This document shows, piece after piece, positions 10,181 through 22,105 of a DNA stretch of 64,000 bases (its first letter is position 1; the number at the start of each line of letters is the position of its first letter). A program made the translations under genes and the position numbers. This DNA is from Nemophila menziesii. Taxonomy: Eukaryota; Streptophyta; Magnoliopsida; Boraginales; Hydrophyllaceae. The notes below the pieces were generated by a model, which saw only the letters and a list, made by a program, of their open reading frames with translations, did not search any database and had not been told where the DNA came from. The DNA is taken from NCBI GenBank assembly GCA_029959085.1, contig JARWIR010000001.1:67704899-67768898 (forward strand), written 5' to 3'.

Positions 10181-11768
10181 AGACCCCAAACTCAAAGTTG
10201 TATCGTCCCGATACAATAAAGATAAAAACAAAGGGAAGTCTATAAGTACACACTTATAAAATTTTCAATACAATGGAAAAAACATAGCAGAATATATAGA
10301 ATAAACCTAAAGCACATAACTCAGAAAATTTCATGCAATAATATTCATAAACTACATACTTGTACACTTCTCATATCCACAGTCAACACGGCTTGAATTC
10401 AAGATCAGATTAGTTTCGCAATGTAAGAAGGATTGAGACTTTACTCAGTTTCCCAAGAAAGCTATAGATTGTTCATCAAACCTCACTAGCATTCAAAGAT
10501 CCACTCAACTACTCTCTAATGGCTCAATCACTTCTCAATTACATAGCAAAGAATCACAAGGTCTTTAAGGTTGTAATTTAGGCTTAGGGACGGTATGATA
10601 GTATATTTGGATAATTTGGAGTGAGCTTTTGGCTCTCTCCTCACTAGCCATCAACGAATCACCCTAGAGCTTGAGTTATTCTCATAAAACGTTTCTCACT
10701 CAACCCAATGAATTCCTTGATACACAATTTAGCATCCCTAATAACCCAATTAAATCTTAGGATGTTCACATAAAAATTCCACTTTGCCGGTCCGAATATA
10801 TATATTTTCTTTTTCTTTTCAAATCAAATTCTTTAGCTATGATTCTCTTTTAATGTTGAGATATCACGCTATTTTTCTCATATATAGATTTTTTCTTTTA
10901 ATGCCCTTGTTGGAAAAATTAGCTCGTAGCTACTTTTTCCTTCACTATTACCCCGGCAAGGGTTACAATAAAAATCTGTGAAACATCCTCAATATAAAGC
11001 ACAACGCACAATTAATAAGCTAAAAAATTCCATCCCGATAACAATTCCCATAATGGTGGACCCACCACCCCAAACTCAAGCTCTAAAACAACTGTCTATG
11101 CATCGCGATTTGAGTGCGGGTCATATGGAAAAGTCCTATAATCTAAAGGAATATGGCTTATAACGTGGTTAAATAAAAAGCTTTAGAAACGCTAGAAGGG
11201 GCTGAGAAGGATATAACATAAAAAACAAAAATCACAAGGTGAGAAGGTATAAAAAGGCTTCAAAGGCTTCAAATATGAAAGAAACGCCTTAATCACTTTC
11301 TACACTATGTAATTTCGTTATTTTCTTACCTTTAGCACTTTCATCAAATGGTTTGTCAACTAGCTTGGATCTCACGGCCTACACACTTCTCAAGGTTTCC
11401 TGAGATCGAACATACTTTCTATCGCATTGCTCACTAATCTTTTCTTTACTATCAACGTGTGTTTTCCTGCAAATACTTAAAGCATACAAATAAAATAGCC
11501 CATAAACATACTACTTACTATCATTAATTCACTGAGCTCATGCTTTCAAGCTATTAAACACACTCTACATCTAATTCCCATGTATCAAAAAATTTAATTT
11601 TTACCTAAAAACAGAAAAATGGAGATGAGAGACAACGAATCCCCACACCCCCGACTCAAAAATGAGTCGTGTCCCCACGACTCGAAAAAGACTCGAAACA
11701 GAAATTAAAATTAGCAGATAAACATATTTACAGAAATGGTAAGGAAGAAAGAGAACATACTCTCGAGG
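10181..11768 (-). other. Polypurine tract and 3' UTR of element B
   Basis: Starts with the complement of the polypurine tract (agaccccaaactcaaa) against the 3' LTR. No coding sequence. The same pyrimidine motif recurs near 11068 and 11647. A segment near 10619-10645 (gtgagcttttggctctctcc) is almost unchanged in A-D. Confidence 0.75.
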
Positions 11769-12973
11769 CTATTGCCTCGCATCATTGACATCCAAGGTTG
11801 GATTTGCTGGACCTTTCGTTAATTGCTCGAGGAGTTTCATGATGTGCACTTGATTAGCGTTGATTTGTGCTACATCATTGACTAAAGAAGTTTGAGCTGC
11901 TTCGAATTTCGTTAAACGCTCCTCCATCTTCTCTTGCCAACTTTGCTCCTTTTCTTCTTTCGAGACTTGCGTAGAACCCGCTCTTCGAAAGATATCCTTG
12001 ATCCAAGAATTATCAATATAACTCCCTTTAAATTCGATTTTCTCTTCTTCACCTAATATTACATTCGTTTTTTGCACAAGACACGTGATCATAGTAGGAA
12101 ATTTAACATTTAAACTAATTTAGGAGAGACCGAAAATCGTATCACCTCCTCATAGATCAACTGTGCCTCATCAACTTCTTCTCTTCTCAAAATACAGTCC
12201 AACAGTAGAGCGTACTTCATAGTCACATCCAAAGTTCGTGTGTTTCCAAAGACATTAGGAATAAGGAAATTGTGCCAAATTCTAGCATCCGTTTGAAGAT
12301 ATTTGTAAGGCCAAGGTGCCTTCAATTCTCCCTTATGTGATTGCACTTTCTCCTTGTCTAAAACATGCTCAAAAAGTAATTCCTCATCAAATATTTTTTG
12401 TTTAGCAACCGCTTCTTCAAATTTGCAACAACCTTTCAATTTCTTAAACTTGAAGTGGTTTCTAATCTCCTCAACTGTGAAAGGAACTAACTTTCCTCTA
12501 ATCGGAACACAACCTTTACTATCTCGGCTAAAGAGGCCTAAATAGAATTCCAAAACTAATTCATGACATAATTCAGAATGTCTTACCATGAAAGTAGACC
12601 AACCCAATTTCACACCAAGCTCTAAGAATCTCGTGTATTCTCCTGTACCAACTTCTCCCTTAAATACTTTCTCATAAGCAAAAGGTAGCTCTTTCAATTG
12701 TTGCTCTGCAGAAGCTCTCAGGGCCCTTGAAGCTTCCTCTTTCTCCTTGGGTGTGGGACCTTGTGGAAGTTGTGTTTTCTCCTTTGCATAAAAGTAAAGC
12801 TTTTTACCATTACGATCACACAAAGTTATACCACCATCTTCAACTTTATCTTTACCCTTTGAATTAGAACTAGAACCTTTGTTATTTGATTTCTTCTTGA
12901 TTGGATCCATTACCTTGCTCTTCTTCACCTCCCTCTTGTTAGCTAATATTTTTGTTCTATTAGTCATCCTCAA
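11769..12973 (-). pseudogene. ORF2 of element B, frameshifted
   Basis: Same protein as ORF2 of A and C: MTNRT near the N-terminus, basic Ser/Lys-rich leader, plant transposon protein domain, coiled-coil-like C-terminus. A one-base loss near 12107-12112 (catttaaac instead of cattataaac) breaks it after SVSPK. The first piece is 12110-12973 (287 residues) and the rest continues at 11769-12092 in another frame. The ancestral TAG after DVNDARQ is kept. Confidence 0.8.
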
Positions 12974-13372
12974 TTAACCCCCAACTCAAAGCTTTAGCAA
13001 CCCTTGAAATTTGAACTTGTGAATTTTTGGTTGAACAAGCTTGATTTGGCTTAGGATAGGTGAATTGATGATGAATCTCTATGTGGGTGAGGTGGATTTT
13101 TAATGGGTAGGCTTGGATTTAAGAAATTGTAGGATGAATTTGTGAAAATTTAAGCTCTTGATTCTTCAATTTGATGGATTTGGTGAGGATTGGGTGCTTG
13201 AATCTCTCTTGTAATGATGTGGATAGAAGGTTTGATGTGTTTTTCTTGATGATTGGGTAGTGTTTTGATGATTGGTGAAGGTTTTTATGAGCTTTAATGG
13301 AGTTGGGAGAGCTTTGGAGAAGAGAAATAGGCTTGAGGTTTATAAAATTCGGAATAATGGCTTCATACCTCT

Positions 13373-13378
13373 TTTATA
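13373..13378 (-). promoter_or_regulatory. TATA-like box upstream of ORF2 in element B
   Basis: Minus strand TGTATAAAAGAGG, 400 nt upstream of the ORF2 ATG, the same place as in A and C. Confidence 0.4.
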
Positions 13379-13389
13379 CACTTAAATCC

Positions 13390-13782
13390 CGTAACTTTCT
13401 CTCTCTGGCGGCGCCCCGCGGACCATAGGCGCGGACTAGGGGTACACCGTGGGGTGTACCGCAGCTTCTGTTGCTTGAAAAGTTTTGCCTTGGCAAAATA
13501 CACGTGGTACCTACCCCGTGGCACGGGTTTTGGGCGCACGGACCATGGCGCGGTATAGGGGGTACACCGCAGGGGTGTACCGCGGCTTTTGTAGCATCCT
13601 TCATCAAAATACCCGTCATAGCACCCCGTGGCACGTGTTTTAGGCGTGCGGTGTAGAGGTACGGTGCAGGGGGTTAGTCCGCACGGGTCAATTTTCGTCT
13701 CGGTATAAAACCCGCGGCTCCAACCCATGGTACGGGTTTTGTCCTCTGCGGTACACCGCGGCGGAGGTGCGGTATAGCGCAC
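13390..13782 (-). repeat. GC-rich spacer of element B, cut by element C
   Basis: Imperfect units built from cccgtggcacgggttttg, gcggaccat and ggggtgtaccgcgg. It stops abruptly at CGCAC (13778-13782), where element C begins, and resumes at 23619. Related to the spacers of A and C but clearly diverged in sequence and unit order. Confidence 0.75.
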
Positions 13783-15300
13783 TGGTGTCGCCTAGGGTGT
13801 GATAAAAATAAGATCAATTTAAGTATGGAAAACTATGCACTCTCACCCTAGACAGGCACAGTACTGCAAGTATTACAGGACGTATGCAAGTTTTAATGAT
13901 AAGTAGAGTTCGTTCTCAGGGACTTAAGTGTGTTAAACGCGTAGGAACAGATAACGAGTAAAAGTAAATAACTAGAAGACAGTAAATAAAAGATTTGGAT
14001 TTTCGAGAATAAGAATTAAAACTAGGAAAATAAAGACAATAAAGTAAAAGATTAAGAATATGAGATGAGAAGTATAGCTTAGGTTTTGCTAGTATGCACT
14101 AATCCTTCTAATTCTATCTATAAATCTAGTTCATAAGGGAGAATATTAGCTCTTGGTAATACTTAGTCAGGATTCTAAATTCCACTACCTTAGACCTTGA
14201 GAGCGACTAAGGGGGCTACGTCACAACCAAGAAGTGATTTAAAATAGGGTTATCAAACGCTACTAAGGCCCTAAGCAATTACTGCAAGTCTTGGTGATAC
14301 GGTGGTTAAAACAAACCTTAATGACTATCTAGTTAGAAGTATGTTTTGTCAGAACTACTATCGACACTAGACATTATGTGGTGGTTCAATTGTTAAACAC
14401 CCTGTCAAGGAGACCATCTAACTACTCTTAAAACAATCCTAAAGTGATCAGTTCTAGGAAAGACATTAAATCAAAACACATAATCAAATATAAAGTAAGA
14501 AGCTAATATCAGATTAAAACATATAATTCCCAAAGAAACTTAGATAGAAGAATTAGAATTCATAGATTATACATATGCAAAACCCAAGCTATGGGAAGTT
14601 TAGTTCATGCCTGAAGGAAATAAACCAAAAGAAATAATAAAAGACATCATCTTGCTCTCTACAATAAACTGGAAGAATAAAACCTTAAGAACTAATTACT
14701 AAGAGGCAAGGATGATTTACAAGTGATATAAGGGTGTATTTATAGGTGTTTAGAAGACCTAATTCGTTTTCTTGAGGAAGAGTTAAGGTAATGGACTTCT
14801 AGCCCAACTCAAATTCGTATGGAAATAAAGATAAACACTGCTGCGTTGTTTTGGTCATAACTTTTTATTATTGGTCCGATTTTGCTCCACAAGATACCAA
14901 AAGAATCGCAACAGAATTATCTAGACCCTTTAGGAGTAATTTACCAAATTCGGCCTCTTTATTAGGTAAAAACGCCTATCTTTGCAGAATCCCAGATTTA
15001 GGCAGCTTTTCCTTTTCCATCTTTTTAGCAATTCCTTCCTTATCTCCAATTACCATGCATATTTCCTTCCATAAGTTGTTGTCTTTGACTTGGACTCTAA
15101 TTAATCTCCATAATTATCTTTAAAGCTACACACTAAATAAACAATTAAACCCAATATGCTCTAAAAACATTAATTCAACAAATCAAGACACAAAATAGGA
15201 AAGTGCACTAAAACTCAAGAAAATCGACATTATTGACTCCTAAAACACTAAAAATGATGTCTCATCTTAACATAAATCTATCACAAATGAGGAGACATCA
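13783..15300 (-). repeat. 3' LTR of element C (1,518 bp)
   Basis: TG...CA ends and a tip inverted repeat. A TATA-like box (plus tatttata 14737-14744) lies about 560 bases from the LTR start on the element strand. Nearly identical to 22106-23618. Confidence 0.93.
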
Positions 15301-16667
15301 AGACCCCCAACTCAAAGTTGTATCGTCCCGATACAATAAAAGTAAAAACATAGGGAAGTCTAGAAATACACACTTATAAAATTCTCAACACAAGGGAAAA
15401 ACATAGCAGAATATATAGAATAAACCTAAAGCACATAACTCAGAAAATTTCATGCAATAGTATTTATAAACTACATACCTGTATACTTCTCATATCCACA
15501 GTCAACACAGCTTGATTTCAATATCAGATTAGTTTCGCAATGTAAGAAGGATTGGGACTTTACTCAGTTCCCCAAGAGAGCTATAGATTGTTCATCAAAC
15601 CTCGCTAGTATCCAATGATCCACTTAACTAATCTCTAATGGCTCAATCACTTCTCAATTACATAGCAAAGAATCAAAAGGTCTTTAAGGTTGTAATGTAG
15701 GCTTAGGGACGGTATGATCATATATTTGGATAATTTGGAGTGAGCTTTTGGCTCTCTCCTCACTAGCCATCAACGAATCGCCCTAGAGCTTGAGTTACTC
15801 TCATAAAACGTTTCTCACTCAACCCAATGAATTCCTTGATGCACAATTTAGCATCCCCAATAACCCAATTAAGCTTAAGATGTTCACATAAAAATCCACT
15901 TTGCCGGTCCGAATATATATATTTTCTTTTCTTTTCAAATCAATTCTCTTTTCTATAGCTATGACTCTCTTTTAATGTTGAGATATCACGCTAATTTTCT
16001 CATATATATATTTTTTCTTTTAATGCCCTTGTTGGCAATATTAGCTCGAAGCTTCTTTTTCATTCACTATTACCCCGGCAAAGGGTTACAATACAATTCT
16101 GTGAATCATCATCAATATAATGCACAATAATAAGCTCAAAAATCCCAACATAATAATTCCCATAATGGTGGACCCACCACCCCAAACTCAAGCTCTAAAA
16201 CAACTGTCTAAGCATCGCGATTCGAGTGCGAGTCATATGGAAAAGTCCTAAAATCTAAAGGATATGGCTTATAATGTGTTTCAATAAAATTGCTTTAGAA
16301 AGGCTAGAAGGGGCTAAGAAGGATATAACTTTTAAACTCAAAAATCACAAGGTGAGAAGGTATAAAAAGGCTTCAAAGGCTAAAAAAATATGAAAGAACC
16401 GCCTTGATCACTTTCTACACTATGTAATTTAGAAAATTTCTTACCTTTAGCACTTTCATCAAATGGTTTTTCAACTAGCTTGGATCTCACGGCCTACACA
16501 CTTCTCAAGGTTCCCTGAGATCGAACATACTTTCTATCGCATTGCTTACTATTCTTTTCTTTACTATCAATGTGTGTTTTCCTGCAAATACTCAAAGCAT
16601 ACAAATACATAGCTCATAAACATATCACTTACTATCATCAATCTACTGAGCTTATGCTTTCAAGCTA
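15301..16667 (-). other. Polypurine tract and 3' UTR of element C
   Basis: Begins agacccccaactcaaag, the complement of the polypurine tract. No gene. The pyrimidine motif recurs at about 16179 and, inside the ORF2 extension, about 16761. Confidence 0.75.
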
Positions 16668-18083
16668 TTAAACACACTCTACATCTAATTCCCATGTATC
16701 AAAAATTTTAATTTCACCCAAAAACAGAAAAATGGAGATGAGAGACAACGAATCCCCACACCCCCAACTCAAAAATGAGTCGTGTCCCCACGACTCGAAA
16801 AAAGACTCGAAAACAGAAATTAAAATTAGCAGATAGGCATATTTACAGAAATGGTAAGGAAGAAAGAGAACATACTCTCGAGGCTGTTGCCTCGCATCAT
16901 TGATATCCAAGGTTGGAATTGCTGGACCTTTCGTTAATTGTTCAAGGAGTTTCATGATGCGCACTTGATTAGCGTTGATTTGTGCCACATCATTGACTAA
17001 GGAAGTTTGAGCTGCTTCAAATTTCGTTAAACGCTCCTCCATCTTCTCTCGCCAAGATTGCTCCTTTTCTTCCTTCGAGACTTGAGTAGAACCCTCTCTT
17101 CGAAGGCTTTCCTTGATCCAAGCATTATCAATATAACTTGTTTTAAACTCGAATTTCTCTTCTTCACCCAATACTACATTCGCTTTTCGCACAAGACACG
17201 TGATCATAGTTGGAAATTTAACGTTATAAACCGATTTAGGAGAGACCGAGAATCGTATCACCTCCTCATAGATCAACTGTGCCACATCAACTTCTTCTCC
17301 TCTCAAAATACAGTCCAACAGTAGCGCGTTCTTCATGGTCACCTCCAAAGTTCGTGTGTTTCCAAAGACATTAGGGATAAGGAAATTGTGCCAAATTCTA
17401 GCATCTGCTTGAAGATATTTGTAAGGCCAAGGTGCCTTTACTTCTCCCTTATGTACTTGCACTTTCTCCTTGTCTAAAACATGCTCAAAAAGTAATTCCT
17501 CATCAAAGATTTTTCGTTTAGCAACTGCTTCTTCAAATTTGCAAAAACCTTTCAATTTCTTAAACTTGAAGTGGTTCCTAATCTCCTCAACTGTGAAAGG
17601 AACTAACTTTCCTCTAATCGGAACACAATCACTATCTCGGCTAAAGAGGCCTAGATAGAACTCCAAAACTAATTCAGGACATAATTCAGAACGGCTTACC
17701 ATGAACGTAGACCAACCCAATTTCTCACCAAGCTCAAAGAATCTCTTGTAATCTCCATCTCTAATTTCCTCCTTGAATACTTTCTCATAGGCAAAAGGTA
17801 GTTCTTTTAATTGTTTCTCCGCAGAAATCTTCAAAGCTCTTGAAGTGTCCACTTTCTCTATAGGTATAAGATCTTGTTGAGGTAGTGTTCTCTCCTTTGC
17901 ATAATAATAAAGCTTTTTACCATTACTATCATACGAAGGTTTCCCACTTTTCACTTTATCTTTACCTTTTGATTTAGAACTAGCACCTTTGTCAATTGAT
18001 TTCTTATTGTTTAAATCCAATCCCTTGTTACACTTCACCTCCCTCTTGCTAGTTAATATTGATGTTCTATTAGTCATCTTCAA
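16668..18083 (-). CDS. ORF2 of element C with C-terminal read-through extension
   Basis: 471 residues, open throughout. Residues 1 to about 403 are the standard ORF2 (MTNRT, basic leader, plant transposon protein domain with ARIWHNFLIPNVFGNTRTL, coiled-coil-like tail ending DINDARQ). The TAG that ends ORF2 in A and B is CAG here (plus 16884-16886). The frame therefore runs about 70 residues into 3' UTR sequence, giving a Phe/Leu/Ser-rich tail unlike a conserved domain. The core is the most complete ORF2 in the window. Function unknown. Confidence 0.78.
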   Translation of the reverse strand: MKMTNRTSILTSKREVKCNKGLDLNNKKSIDKGASSKSKGKDKVKSGKPSYDSNGKKLYYYAKERTLPQQDLIPIEKVDTSRALKISAEKQLKELPFAYEKVFKEEIRDGDYKRFFELGEKLGWSTFMVSRSELCPELVLEFYLGLFSRDSDCVPIRGKLVPFTVEEIRNHFKFKKLKGFCKFEEAVAKRKIFDEELLFEHVLDKEKVQVHKGEVKAPWPYKYLQADARIWHNFLIPNVFGNTRTLEVTMKNALLLDCILRGEEVDVAQLIYEEVIRFSVSPKSVYNVKFPTMITCLVRKANVVLGEEEKFEFKTSYIDNAWIKESLRREGSTQVSKEEKEQSWREKMEERLTKFEAAQTSLVNDVAQINANQVRIMKLLEQLTKGPAIPTLDINDARQQPREYVLFLPYHFCKYAYLLILISVFESFFESWGHDSFLSWGCGDSLSLISIFLFLGEIKIFDTWELDVECV

Positions 18084-18482
18084 TTAACCCCCAACTCAAA
18101 GCTTTAGCAACCCTTGAAATTTAACTCTTGAATTAATGGATGAACAAGCTTGATTTGGCCTAGGATGGGTGAATTGGTGATGAATCTCTATGTAGGTGAG
18201 GATGATTTGTAATGGGTAGGCTTGGATTTTAGAAATTGTATGATGAATTTGTGAATTTTGGCTCTTTGATTCTTCAATTTGAATGAATTTGGTGATGATT
18301 GGTAGCTTGATTCTCTCTTGTAATGATGTGGAGAGAAGGTTTGATGTGTTTTCCTTGATGATTGGGTAGTGTTTTGGTGATTGGTGAAGGTTTTGATGAG
18401 CTTCAATGGAGTTAGGAGAGTTGTGGAGAAGAAAGAGAGGGTTAAGGTTTAATAAATTCGGAATAATAGCTTTAATACCTCC

Positions 18483-18488
18483 TTTATA
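18483..18488 (-). promoter_or_regulatory. TATA-like box upstream of ORF2 in element C
   Basis: Minus strand GTTATAAAGGAGG, 400 nt upstream of the ORF2 ATG, with the same flanking GGAGGTAT as in A. Confidence 0.4.
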
Positions 18489-18499
18489 ACTCAATCCCG

Positions 18500-18950
18500 T
18501 AACTTTCTCTCTCCTCTGGCGGCGCTGCGGACTACCCCTGCGGACCATGGGGTGCACCGCAGGGTAGTCCGCGACATCTGATGCTTGAAAATTTTTGCTT
18601 TCTGACCTAAACCCGTGGTAGGACCCCGTGGTACGGGTTTTTGGCTCGCGGACTAGGGTCCGGTGTACCGGAGGCTACACCGCAGCTTCTGTTGTCAACT
18701 CCGTCAAAATACCCGTGGTACTCACCCCGTGGTACGGGTTTTTGGGGCGCGGACCATGGCGCGGTGCACCGTGGGGTAGTCCGTGGAATTTTTTCTTGTT
18801 TCTGGATCAAACCCGCGGTAGCAACCCGTGGTACGGGTTTTGACCTCGCGGACCATCCCTGCGGACCATGGGGTAGTCCGTGGGGGTAGTCCGCGGGGTG
18901 CTTTCTTGCGCTCCAAAATTTTTCCTCGCGTTCCCTAACTTGATTTCTCC
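18500..18950 (-). repeat. GC-rich palindromic tandem-repeat spacer of element C
   Basis: Three clear units of about 110-120 bp, each with cccgtggtacgggtttt followed by cgcggac and a gtagtccg or gtgtaccg segment. Arms such as cccgtggtacggg and gcggaccatgg are self-complementary, so the RNA should fold into serial hairpins. Confidence 0.78.
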
Positions 18951-19126
18951 GATTCCTACACACCAAAAACACTAATACCTTTCTCAAATATGCATTATCA
19001 ACTAAAAACAACTAAAATAAACTTAAACTAAGAATGTAAAAGACATGAAAACATAAAAAAAACTTCGGGTGTCTCCCGAACAGCACTTTTGTTTAACGTC
19101 TTTCAAAGTTAGACGTGTTACCTCTG

Positions 19127-20140
19127 TCAAGATTTGCGAATATAGCCTCCCCAACAATGAGTAAGGCTATGAACGTCAACTAATCTGCGCTTGACCCCAG
19201 TTTTGGGGCGAATTTCTATCACCTTGGCTGAAACAACCTTCGTGACAATGAATGGTCCCATCCACGAGTCTTTGAAACTTCGTGGCCTGTTCTCGCGTTT
19301 GTGGGCTTTCCATAGGACTTCATGGCCAACCCCAAACTCAATGTTTGGCTCAGTATCCACAGGTTTTAAGTTGATTTCCTCAGGAGGGATTTTGTGATGT
19401 GAAAGGCTGTGGATGATAGGCACGGTGGGATCCAACTTCCTTGGTTTCTTACCCAAGACATAGAAGGTCTCGGATACATTTTTAGCATGAAGGGTGATGG
19501 TCCCATCGTGGAAGTTGATCACACTTTGGCTTGTGGCCATGAAGGGCCGTCCAAGTATGATCGGAACCTGCTTATCTGCATCAAACTCAAGAATAACAAA
19601 GTCAGTAGGGATGGCGATATTACCTGCTCGGACTAGGACGCCCTCCACTGTTCCCCACGTCCTCTTCACTGAGTTGTCAGCAAACTGCAACTTCACCAGA
19701 GTCTTCTCTGATTTCTGAAGTTCAAGTCTTTCGAACACGGACTTAGGCATAAGATTCACACCAGAACCCACATCGTACATAGCTTTCACTTTGAGCCTAC
19801 CATGCAATTGAACAGGGAGGTTGAAACTTCCCGGATCTTTAAGCTTAGTAGGTAGCTCTTTCTCACTTCTTCTTGAAACCCTCAGGTTCTCTCTCGGGAT
19901 CTCTACACTCGCTTCTTTCTCAGGAATAACTTGCGTAAAAACTTGTTGCGGTGTAAGTCCTTTCTTCGCAATCTCAAGCATTTGGGCGTTGATATTTTCA
20001 GGTTGGTACACCTCTACAAATGTCTTGAGAACAGTGTCATCTTTAGGATTTGTATCAGGAATATTTGATGACACTGGTTGAACACTAGATGGCGATTCCA
20101 CCTTCTCTTTTTCTTTCTCCTCTAGCACAGCAGGTGCCAC
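19127..20140 (-). pseudogene. Element C Gag tail, protease and integrase C-terminal tail
   Basis: 337 residues from the first Met after a stop near 20174 (a TAG within the acidic Gag tail). It contains the end of the Gag tail (QPENINAQMLEIAKKG, where A has a stop), the protease with DVGSGVNLMP and IILGRPFMA, and the integrase tail DSWMGPFIVTKV to WGGYIRKS. The reverse transcriptase and integrase core are missing at the same point as in A and B. Called a pseudogene because it is separated from gag by a stop and a frame change. Confidence 0.75.
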
Positions 20141-20289
20141 TTCATCTTTTGCTTCCTCCTTTGAGGCTTCTTCCTATTTCTCCTTAGCTAACTCCGCTGC
20201 ATACTCTACCATCGAACGAATCTCCTCTTGCACCTTTCTCAGTAACTCTATGAACTCGTCTCTCTCTTCATCGCTCTCCAGACAAACTT

Positions 20290-21972
20290 CTAAACAGTCA
20301 GATTCCTCGGGGTTAGACTCGGTTGGTTCTTCTTCAATACTGGGAACTTCCACGGCACTATGGCAGCATGTGGTGCTTCCTCTTTTTTTTCTGTAATCTC
20401 AAGACATATAGCCTTGCAAGCTTCGAACTCATCCTTATCTTCACCTCCTTCGATTGCCTTTATTTCTTTTTGTTCTGCAACACTTGTTAACACTTTGTTT
20501 AACTGTGTCACTTGAGTAGTTAGCATCTGAAGTATGGCATCATGTCCTCTGACCTTTTCTTCTTGAGCGTTTATAGTCGTGTTCAAACGGTCTAGAGCTT
20601 GTACTATCTGTGTATTGTCCATCGACCGTTCTTGCGGATACTGAGGTAAAGCTTTTTGATCTAAAGTATCGGTATAGGCGTCTTGAGCAGGTTGTTGTGG
20701 AGGAGTAGGTCGATTATGATATTGGTTTTGGTATTGACCTCTCTGTTGGTAAGAGTTGTTCTGCGGTCGCGATTGATATTGACCAGGATTAGCGGCCCCT
20801 TGTGGATTTGAATACTGCATACCCGGATGGTTGCGGTTGCCCCATCGGTTGGATATGAAGTAAACAGATTGCGGATTTGATTCGCACTCTTCCCATGAAT
20901 GATCGTTAACTCCACATTGTTGACAACCTTGTGCCTCTTGAACTACCTTTGTAGCAGCTAAATTCTTCTCCATTGCAATTCTTAGCTCCTTGATTTGATT
21001 TTCTAAAGAGGATATTTGAGCTGAATTCGCAGTTTCTGCATCTAAACGAAGCGTTCCTCGGGTTTTTGTAATAGAAGCTCGCGTTGAAGGCCAACTTCTT
21101 TCTTGTTCCATAATGTTTTCTAACACCTCGGAAGCTTCATTGTGATTCATGGACACAAAATTACCCTTTCCAATGTTATCCACCTTTTCTCTACCCTTGT
21201 CATCAAGACCTTCATAGAACATAGCAAGCTGTAGAGCAGGTGTATAACCATGGAGTGGACATCTAATTAATTTTTGTTGAAACCTTGTCCATGCTTCTCC
21301 CACTGTTTCTCCATCTTCTTTGCAAAATCTTGCAAGCTCGGCTTGATCTTTAAGTCTCATGCTCTTCGGATAAAATCGGTTAAAGAATGCGGCTTGAAGT
21401 TCTCTCCAAGAGTGAATGGTTCCATGTGGTTGTCTTTCTAGCCAATCGCTAGCTCTTCCGGTCAAGAAAAACGAAAACATATGACAATACAGTTGCTCGC
21501 GTGTAATGCCAGGAGTAATGTAGGCATCACAAATCTGCATAAACTTCTGAATCGCTTTTACCGGATCTTGAATTGCAGTACCAGTATAGAGTCCGAAACT
21601 TTGAAATTGACTAAGCATACCCGGATCGGGTCTAAATTTGATATTCGGAATCTCAGGAGGGCGGTAACCGATGGGTTGAACATGGAATGGTACATTAAGG
21701 CCAGGTAGATCTTGTTCAACTCGGTTCTGTTGATTATTCTGCCCATTACCTTCTCCTACTGGTACTTGTACACCAGGTGGAATGTATGCTGGAGGTCCTC
21801 CTGGTGCAAAGTAGACTAACTCCGGATCATTAACTTGTTCTGCCATAACTCTCCTCAAGGTTCTTTCCTCACGAATTCGTTTGTTATAAGCTCTGAAGCT
21901 CCTCTCAGGCTCCGGTAAGGGAGGCCAAGAATTAAACACTGTGAAAACCTGAAAAAGAATAAAGCAACCCAA
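20290..21972 (-). pseudogene. gag: Element C Gag, truncated at the C-terminus
   Basis: 560 residues with the Gag domain and the knuckle CQQCGVNDHSWEEC. It begins MGCFILFQVFTVFNSWPPL and lacks the Gln-rich insert that A has near residue 70. Near 20360 a one-base loss (cggcactatggcagc, against cggcactaatggcagc in A) shifts the frame, so the acidic tail ends early after SLTPRNLTV. Capsid and RNA-binding parts are intact and might still form particles. Confidence 0.78.
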
Positions 21973-22080
21973 GCGTAAATCTGGAAAAATAAAGACTAAA
22001 ACTAAACTAAAAACTGAAAAGTAAAAACTAATTAAAAACTAAAACTCGAAATAGATAACCCACACGCTAACGAGACACAA

Positions 22081-22099
22081 GTCCCCGGCAGCGGCGCCA
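22081..22099 (-). promoter_or_regulatory. Primer binding site of element C (tRNA-Asp)
   Basis: Minus strand TGGCGCCGCTGCCGGGGAC, identical to the site in element A, six bases inside the 5' LTR. Confidence 0.8.
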
Positions 22100-22105
22100 A
22101 AAACT

